Shown here piece after piece: positions 60,001 through 64,000 of a stretch of 64,000 nt of DNA. The stretch is from Liolophura sinensis (Eukaryota; Mollusca; Polyplacophora; Chitonida; Chitonidae): positions 11,975,501 to 12,039,500 of the forward strand of contig NC_088303.1 in NCBI RefSeq assembly GCF_032854445.1, given 5' to 3'. A model generated the notes under the pieces. It was not told where the DNA came from and ran no database searches. It was given only the letters and a program-made list of their open reading frames with translations. The position numbers were made by a program, and so were the translations under genes. Every line of letters starts with the position of its first letter. Within the stretch, counting starts at the first letter, position 1.

Positions 60001-63000
60001 TTTAGGCCTGAACAAGATTGAGCACTATGAGTTAGTTCTAAGAGAGATCCACTATTACCATGAAGACGCTGACAAACTGTCAACGCGACATTTCTACGTC
60101 AAATGTTCCACACAGGATGATCGGTTCACAAGCAACGAACTCAAAATGACGGTAACTGTTCATTTGTCTGCTCCATAATTTAACTTTTATTGGAAGGGGT
60201 GGGTGGGGCAAGGGGAGGTGTTACAGGACTTCTGAGGTCAAATTTGACATCATCCGCATCACGATTCCTGGATCAAGGAACATAATTGTAATTGTAATTC
60301 CTAGCAAAGTTTTTTTTGCTGTCTTGTGACTTCTTAGACCACCAGCTACTTCTCAACCTCCTACTGTTTTCCCATCCCTGAGTGCCCCATTGGGGAAATT
60401 CTCCTCCCACAGCATTAAACTTACGAAATATTAGTAATTAAACTTGTCAACATACTACCTGTATAGACAAATTAAATATGTATTCTGCCAGGTTTGTTCA
60501 GTGTGGGAAATTCCTATGTGTTTAGATATTTGACAACTTAGGAACGTTAATGTAACGAACTTATAATTTTCATGATATTTATGGGGTACTATTTATCCCA
60601 AAAAAATTTTACAGATAGAACTCTGTTTAGTCACTAATTATGACAGATTGAGTTTCGTAATATCAGAGTTGATCCATGTGCAAAATCAGTTTAAATATAC
60701 ATTTTTCCCATAACAAAAATTTATATTCAGTGAGAATATCTTCAGACATTGTAGCATGGTAAATATTGGGATTCAGTCGTTGTACTGCCATGTTAAATAC
60801 ACAACATTGTCCTGTGTACGCTTAAAGTAAAGCCAACAAGGGTAACATCATATTAACAGTACGCATGCTTTTAAAACTGTAAAGGGTAAAAAGTGTCACA
60901 GCTGACATTTGGTTTGGAAAATTGCCATCTGGGGCTTTCATATTATAAATTAAGATAGGAATAAAGTTGTTTACTTTGGTTTGTATGGGATTTGCCCCCG
61001 TGTTGTCTGTCCAGATATGAAGAGATCTGTCTACTGAAGGCTTGTTACAGACAGGGCCAGCTTGGCAACACTGGACGTCACCAGGTTGTGCAGAGGCTGC
61101 ATTGTGTTGTTGTGAACCCTTTGTGGTGTTTATCTAGCCCTATCTCTTTATCTGTTCTAACAGCTCATGTGCTTAGCTTAGTCAGTGTGGTGGTCCCAGG
61201 GAGAATAGGACCATACTGAATCACAGCTTGACCTTTGTCCTATTCTGTCAGCTACACATTTATCAAAGCTAAGAATGCATGTTGTCTTTAGTGATCAGCA
61301 GAGATTTATCTATCTACAGTCACATGCGCATATATATTTAGCTGACAGTTATAACTGTGTATGTGGCTGCTTGTCATACATATACCTGTTCAGTGACAGA
61401 GTGGACTCAAACCTATGTGAACTGCACTGTCTCAAACTTTAAGGACTAGGATACTTTGCTGAATTGAGATTTCTGCTATAGAGTATCGCATGCAATACTG
61501 TCTTCGGATGATTCAGAAAGATAACTGCTTCCAAAGAATTCAGAACGGTGCTAAATTAGGACTGTAAAGACAAGTAACTTCAACAGAGGACAGATTTTGT
61601 ATTGCTTTGGTCGGGATTTAATCGCCAACCTGAACAAGGTGCACCTGTAAACATTGGGCGAGTTTGACCTTTCCTCTGCAGGACTTACGACAGCCTGTTG
61701 GTGACCATCACAGACATGTCAAGAGCTGTAGGTCTTATGAGGTTATGTCTGTGTGTGGCTGTCCTGTATGGTCAGTGTACAATGTCTGTCTCCTTCCCTC
61801 AGATCTCTGCCATCCATGAGGAGAAGATCGCCCCTGTACACGTCGCTCATGCCATGAAGGCTGAATCCGTAGAAGTCGCCCGTGCCAGTGTGGCCCATAA
61901 CCCAGTCCACGCCCTAACAGCAGCGGCTGCACCCAGTAAGTATCTGTTTGACAAGTAAGAAATATTTGGGTATTGCATTCTTCTTGTTATTAGTGAATTG
62001 CAGACTTAACATACATGCTCCAAGTCGGGTAGTGCTATAGATACTCCTTGTAGATAATCCTGCAGGTCATGGGCAAAACCCGAGCTGTGACCAGTTTCCA
62101 CCCACCATATTGCTGGCCGCCATTGTATAAGTGAATATTCTGGAATAAGGAGTAAAACACCAATGGAATATACTCCTGCTGGTTTGTGGTTAAAAATGTT
62201 TCTGGTTATCGTTAGTAACTATGGACCGTTGCCCTTCAGTTAAAGGAATCAAGAAATGAGCAAACAGGGTGTAGTGCCAAATTGACCTATATTTCAGCCT
62301 TGTTTTCAGGTAATGTATAGAAGCTCTCGTGTCTGCTGAAAATGCATGCCATGTGATATGATACTTCTGTTTTCTGAAATATACATGTATATGGCTGAAA
62401 TATTGCCGATGTGACGTTAAGCCATAATCATTCATTCATTCTCTTTTCAGGTATGGGTATGGTGGCCATCATTGTGGTCTGTGTTGGCTTTCTCTTGTTC
62501 ATGATCATCCTGGGTGTGATAAGGATTCGTGCTGCCCACAACCGTACCCGTGTGGTTACTGTGGATGAGAGGCAGGAGGAGATGGAGTGGGATAACACTG
62601 CCCTCAATATCACGGTCAACCCGCTGGAGCAGGAAGTTCTCCTCCCTCAACAGGTACACACACAGTTATCACACCACAGTGTGCGGAAGCTCTGAATGTA
62701 AAGCTCATATAATAATAGATAATTCTTAAATTGAGGAAAGCAAATCATCCAAAAGTAGCTTTAAATAGTGAATTTTGCAGCTGTAAAATCTACATTCAGA
62801 ATAAAAAAATATGAAAGGGGAAGAGGAAAACATGGTTAATATTCCAGGGCATACTTGGTCTTTACCAGAGATCTTTTCACTTGGATATGTTTGCTTTCTC
62901 CCCTGACAGAATATAGAGTATGACAGAGATGTGGAGGTGATGCACAACCTGAGAGATGATGAGGACGACAGCGATGATGACGGAAGTAGTTTTCATGATG

Positions 63001-63080
63001 ATTTAGAAAGCTCTGAGGAAGAGGCAGAGAAAGTGAAAGATCGTGATTTAGAGTGGGATGACTCCACACTGTCTTTTTAA
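30076..63080 (+). CDS. CLSTN: Calsyntenin (alcadein), complete, 17 coding exons
   Basis: Family role (known): neuronal type I membrane protein of the cadherin superfamily that acts at synapses and as a kinesin-1 cargo adaptor. Exons, phases checked: 30076-30145, 34528-34677, 51750-51951, 53007-53215, 53521-53661, 54053-54244, 55497-55772, 56038-56237, 56537-56666, 57167-57321, 57807-57956, 58625-58879, 59288-59468, 60006-60151, 61803-61935, 62451-62653, 62910-63080. The product is 987 residues; human CLSTN1 is about the same. Residues 1-20 are the signal peptide. Cadherin repeats span about 25-255 (AYDCPDG, RVTDKDESIPKF, SALDLD). A calsyntenin-specific Cys region follows (GCDRDTYS), then a LamG/LNS-like region from about 320 to 575 (VDLLP, FTMATWMKH, NQWHHYAI, LMVGACWQG, GYLAGLYI). 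TM is about 867-887. The cytoplasmic tail has EMEWDNTAL (W910), NPLEQE, an acidic run and a final LEWDDSTLSF (W980), close to the CLSTN1 C-terminus. Splice-frame oddities at the exon 11 donor and exon 13 acceptor are noted in the findings. Confidence 0.96.
30146..34527 (+). other. Calsyntenin intron 1
   Basis: 4.4 kb from GTAAGT at 30146 to AG at 34527, very AT-rich, with poly-T runs (30415, 30998, 33790). Short open frames only. I see no SINE, array or recognisable exon. Confidence 0.75.
35685..35716. repeat. TATG/TG/TA microsatellite
   Basis: TATGTATGTGTGTA followed by nine TA steps and TGCATG, in calsyntenin intron 2. Confidence 0.8.
37605..37712 (+). repeat. SINE family A fragment (3' part)
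   Basis: GTGGGTTTCACCCAGTCTCT, GCCCAGTTTCCTCCCACC, ATAATGCTGGCTGC, CTTTGAGTATGGCATAAAAC and ATCAATAAAATGAATAAG tail. Confidence 0.65.
38860..39005 (+). mobile_element. MITE-like element, family D, copy 3 (5' truncated)
   Basis: TGCCTGATTCGGAGAGGAC, TTGAATGATATCCTGCTG, GTTTCAGTACCAAATTGAG, TATGACATTTATTTGCCTC and terminal ATATTAGGTCATTTAC correspond in order to the copies at 24221 and 58036. Confidence 0.6.
40565..41545. repeat. Pair of related GCGAAA-type repeat fragments
   Basis: 40573-40660 (GAAGTACTTAGTTTTCGCG, TTTACCGCGAAACG, AATTTCAGTGAATAA) and 41460-41545 (GCGAAAATTAAGTCCCGCAA, AATTTCAGCGAATAATAAGT, ACTTTACAG) share words in inverted arrangement. A third piece, CTTTGCGGGGACTTAATTTT, lies near 47773. 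This is probably a dispersed palindromic element; boundaries uncertain. Confidence 0.35.
45807..45848. other. Perfect 16-bp inverted repeat with 10-nt loop
   Basis: TAATTGCCTGAAAATG (45807-45822), loop ACTTTTCAGA, then CATTTTCAGGCAATTA (45833-45848). The arms pair with no mismatch. Lies in calsyntenin intron 2. Confidence 0.9.
48838..49172 (+). mobile_element. tRNA-derived SINE family B, fullest copy
   Basis: The head has a B-box-like GGTCAATCC (48867-48875) followed by TGGGTCGAGTCACACCTACG. The body includes AAAGAGGAAGTTGTAACTTC and AGACGGCTTACTTGCCTTCA. The end has GAAGCAGCACTAGATAAAAG, GAAAAATTGTTAAGTACAAC and a CACTCACTCACT tail. Confidence 0.7.
49230..50670. mobile_element. Possible hAT-like element remnant (CCTTGAAA-rich ends)
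   Basis: Both edges are rich in ACTCCTTGAAA-type words (49237-49335 and 50600-50640). The right edge ends TCTGTATGAACCCTCAC, which resembles widely dispersed hAT ends (GGGTTCATACAG in inverse). The left terminus was not found and no transposase is recognisable inside. Confidence 0.35.
52315..52490. promoter_or_regulatory. Candidate cis-regulatory element in calsyntenin intron 3
   Basis: GC-richer island in AT-rich intron with TAATTA (52324), CACGTG (52396-52401), CAGCTG (52429), a TGACA / TGTCA pair and GCTAATGA. It is dense in E-box and homeodomain/MEIS-like words. Function is inferred from composition only. Confidence 0.3.
52885..52978 (+). repeat. SINE family A tail immediately upstream of calsyntenin exon 4
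   Basis: ACCATGATGTTGGCTGCTAT, TGTATAGGTGAATTACTCTT, GAGTACGACGTAAAACACCA, GTCAGATAACTAAATAAAT. It ends 28 nt before the exon 4 acceptor AG (53005-53006). Confidence 0.7.
55101..55268 (+). mobile_element. tRNA-derived SINE family A with clear A and B boxes
   Basis: A box TGGCTCAGTTGG (55112-55123) and B box GAGTTCAAGTCC (55180-55191), then AGCTCATGCTGGCTTCCTC. After a deleted centre come TATTCTTGAGTACGGCGTAA, AACACC and an (AATC)n tail. Lies in calsyntenin intron 6. Confidence 0.85.
58036..58246 (+). mobile_element. MITE-like element, family D, copy 4 (most complete ends)
   Basis: Begins AAATGACCTAAAATTTCGCC and ends AAATTATTAGGTCATG. Internal blocks TGCTCATTTTTCCAGATTCT, AGGATGATATCTTACTGG, TTTTAGCACCAGAAGTAAT and GTGACATTTATTTGCCTAC are shared with the other copies. 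Confidence 0.7.
58265..58340 (+). repeat. SINE family B tail fragment
   Basis: GAAAACATTGTTAAATACGA, CGTTAATCCTCAAGCACGCA, CACACTC. This is a diverged form of the family B 3' end, directly after the family D element. Confidence 0.5.
59625..59848 (+). mobile_element. SINE family A, long copy lacking a clear A box
   Basis: GACCAGCTGATACTGGCTTC, CTTCTGGCTGTACGTGGTAA, GGTCTGTCAGTAACCTGCGG, TGGGTTTCCCCCAGGCTCTG, CATAATGCTTTCCACCGTCG, TATAAGTGAAATATTCTTGA, GTACGGCGCAAAAC and AAATAAATAAATA tail. Lies in calsyntenin intron 13. Confidence 0.75.
62060..62165 (+). repeat. SINE family A fragment (3' half)
   Basis: CTGCAGGTCATGGGC, CCAGTTTCCACCCACCATAT, TGCTGGCCGCCATTGTATAA, GTGAATATTCTGG, AGTAAAACACCAATGGAATA. 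Lies in calsyntenin intron 15. Confidence 0.65.
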
Positions 63081-64000
63081 GGTCACCAATTAGTGGAGTG
63101 TGAATCAAGTGCTTGGACGAGATTGTTAATTATTCCAATTTGCATTTCGAGGGTAAGAAGCCCAGTTGGAACTTCACAAAGGAATTGACCAACACAATTT
63201 TTTTTTAAATGCATTTTTGAGATGAGCGCCTGTTTAGTAGGGAACTTGAGTGCTGTATGACTTGTGCTGATCTTTTGCTTAATCAACTGGGGACTGTATC
63301 CAGTTGGGATTTAATGTTCAACCCAGACAACTGCTCCAGAACTCGTGGTATGGACTGGTGGAAACAGTAGAAGGGAAGGCGCAATAAAAAATGGTTTTAG
63401 CTCATTGGAACATGGTCAGAGCGCTTGTCATCCATGTAGCACTAGCTCTACATCACACAACCATCATCTGCTCTTTAGCCACACTGTCATGTCAGGCTGA
63501 CACATGGCTGCTCTGTTCTTTGTGGTATCTAGACCAGTTGATGAGGAACTGACACTTTCACACACTGCTGGAGTTAGTCCTCCTGAGGGCTAGAACCTCA
63601 CCAGTTGTATCTATAAACACCTATAGACCCCTCTCTTCTTCATGTAGCAAGGGTATGGGGGGTCTTCAATAGATTCATAATGGTGTTACCCACGTTTATT
63701 TACTTTTTAACAATAAGAATGCTGCCAAAGAGTGGCTGTTGATTTGTGTGTTAATGACTGTTTCTGTTGGGATGGGGTGTGAAGGGTTGGGATAGGGTGT
63801 TGTTTGGTTTCTAACATTCCATGGATCTCTGGAATGTCAGATTGCCACCTATACCTATTACATGTGAAATTTACATACTTATATACACATATACATGGTT
63901 TAGTGATGTTAGGGTGGAAAATATATATATACATATATGTACATGTATGGAAAAATGCAGGTCATTTAGCACAAGTTGTTGCATTTGATTATCACTGATA
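63081..64000 (+). other. Calsyntenin 3' UTR and downstream sequence
   Basis: No open frame of interest follows the stop. The region carries an AATAAA at 63383-63388 and a TATA-rich microsatellite near 63920. The window ends before the next gene can be seen. Confidence 0.6.
63383..63388 (+). terminator. Candidate poly(A) signal of calsyntenin
   Basis: AATAAA about 300 nt after the stop codon. A longer 3' UTR running past the window is also possible. Confidence 0.45.

Noticed and set aside
61683-61719. Extra calsyntenin exon after the CTGCAG at 61675-61682
   Set aside because: The acceptor looks good, but the only frame-keeping donor nearby is poor (GTCAAG). Joining exon 14 directly to exon 15 gives a continuous match to the family.

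Overview
The window is nuclear DNA from an animal. Genes are split by GT-AG introns, sequence between exons is AT-rich, and small interspersed repeats are common. The deduced proteins match vertebrate orthologues clearly but at a distance. The tRNA-derived SINEs and the repeat style suggest a marine lophotrochozoan (mollusc- or brachiopod-like). That placement is inference; no species can be named from the sequence alone.

Layout. (1) 19-19372, plus strand: the last 16 coding exons of a DHX36-type DEAH-box helicase (G-quadruplex resolvase family). It enters the window already inside the gene, ends with TAA at 19370-19372, and has a likely poly(A) signal at 20190. (2) 19373-25328: 3' UTR, then intergenic repeats. 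(3) 25329-27263, minus strand: a single-coding-exon type I membrane protein with a signal peptide, six leucine-rich repeats, one Ig domain, one TM segment and a PDZ-ligand-like C-terminus. (4) 30076-63080, plus strand: a complete calsyntenin (alcadein) gene. It has 17 coding exons and encodes 987 residues, with cadherin repeats, a LamG/LNS-like region, one TM segment and two kinesin-light-chain-binding tryptophan-acidic motifs. Intron 2 is 17 kb. (5) 63081-64000: calsyntenin 3' UTR.

The most unusual part is the helicase gene. Five separate tandem-repeat arrays lie in its introns, with units of 50, 62-64, 23, 183 and 42 bp. At least one, and probably three, are built from copies of the gene's own exon or splice-site sequence. 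The clearest is a 183-bp array of 11 copies (12368-14374). Each unit carries the last 93 nt of an exon (31 codons, phase 0 at both ends), its splice donor, 90 nt of intron, a perfect hairpin and an AG just before the next exon copy. It therefore reads as a ladder of in-frame, splice-capable pseudo-exons. The 62-64-bp array repeats the 3' splice-site region of the following exon. I saw no comparable array in the calsyntenin introns.

Interspersed elements include two tRNA-like SINE families, a roughly 205-bp MITE-like family with TGACCTAAAA ends (four copies, one nested in a helicase array), a 149-bp TIR element and weaker transposon candidates. The three genes are not functionally linked as an operon would be. 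The LRR-Ig protein and calsyntenin are both probable neuronal or cell-surface adhesion proteins, but a shared promoter is only a possibility.
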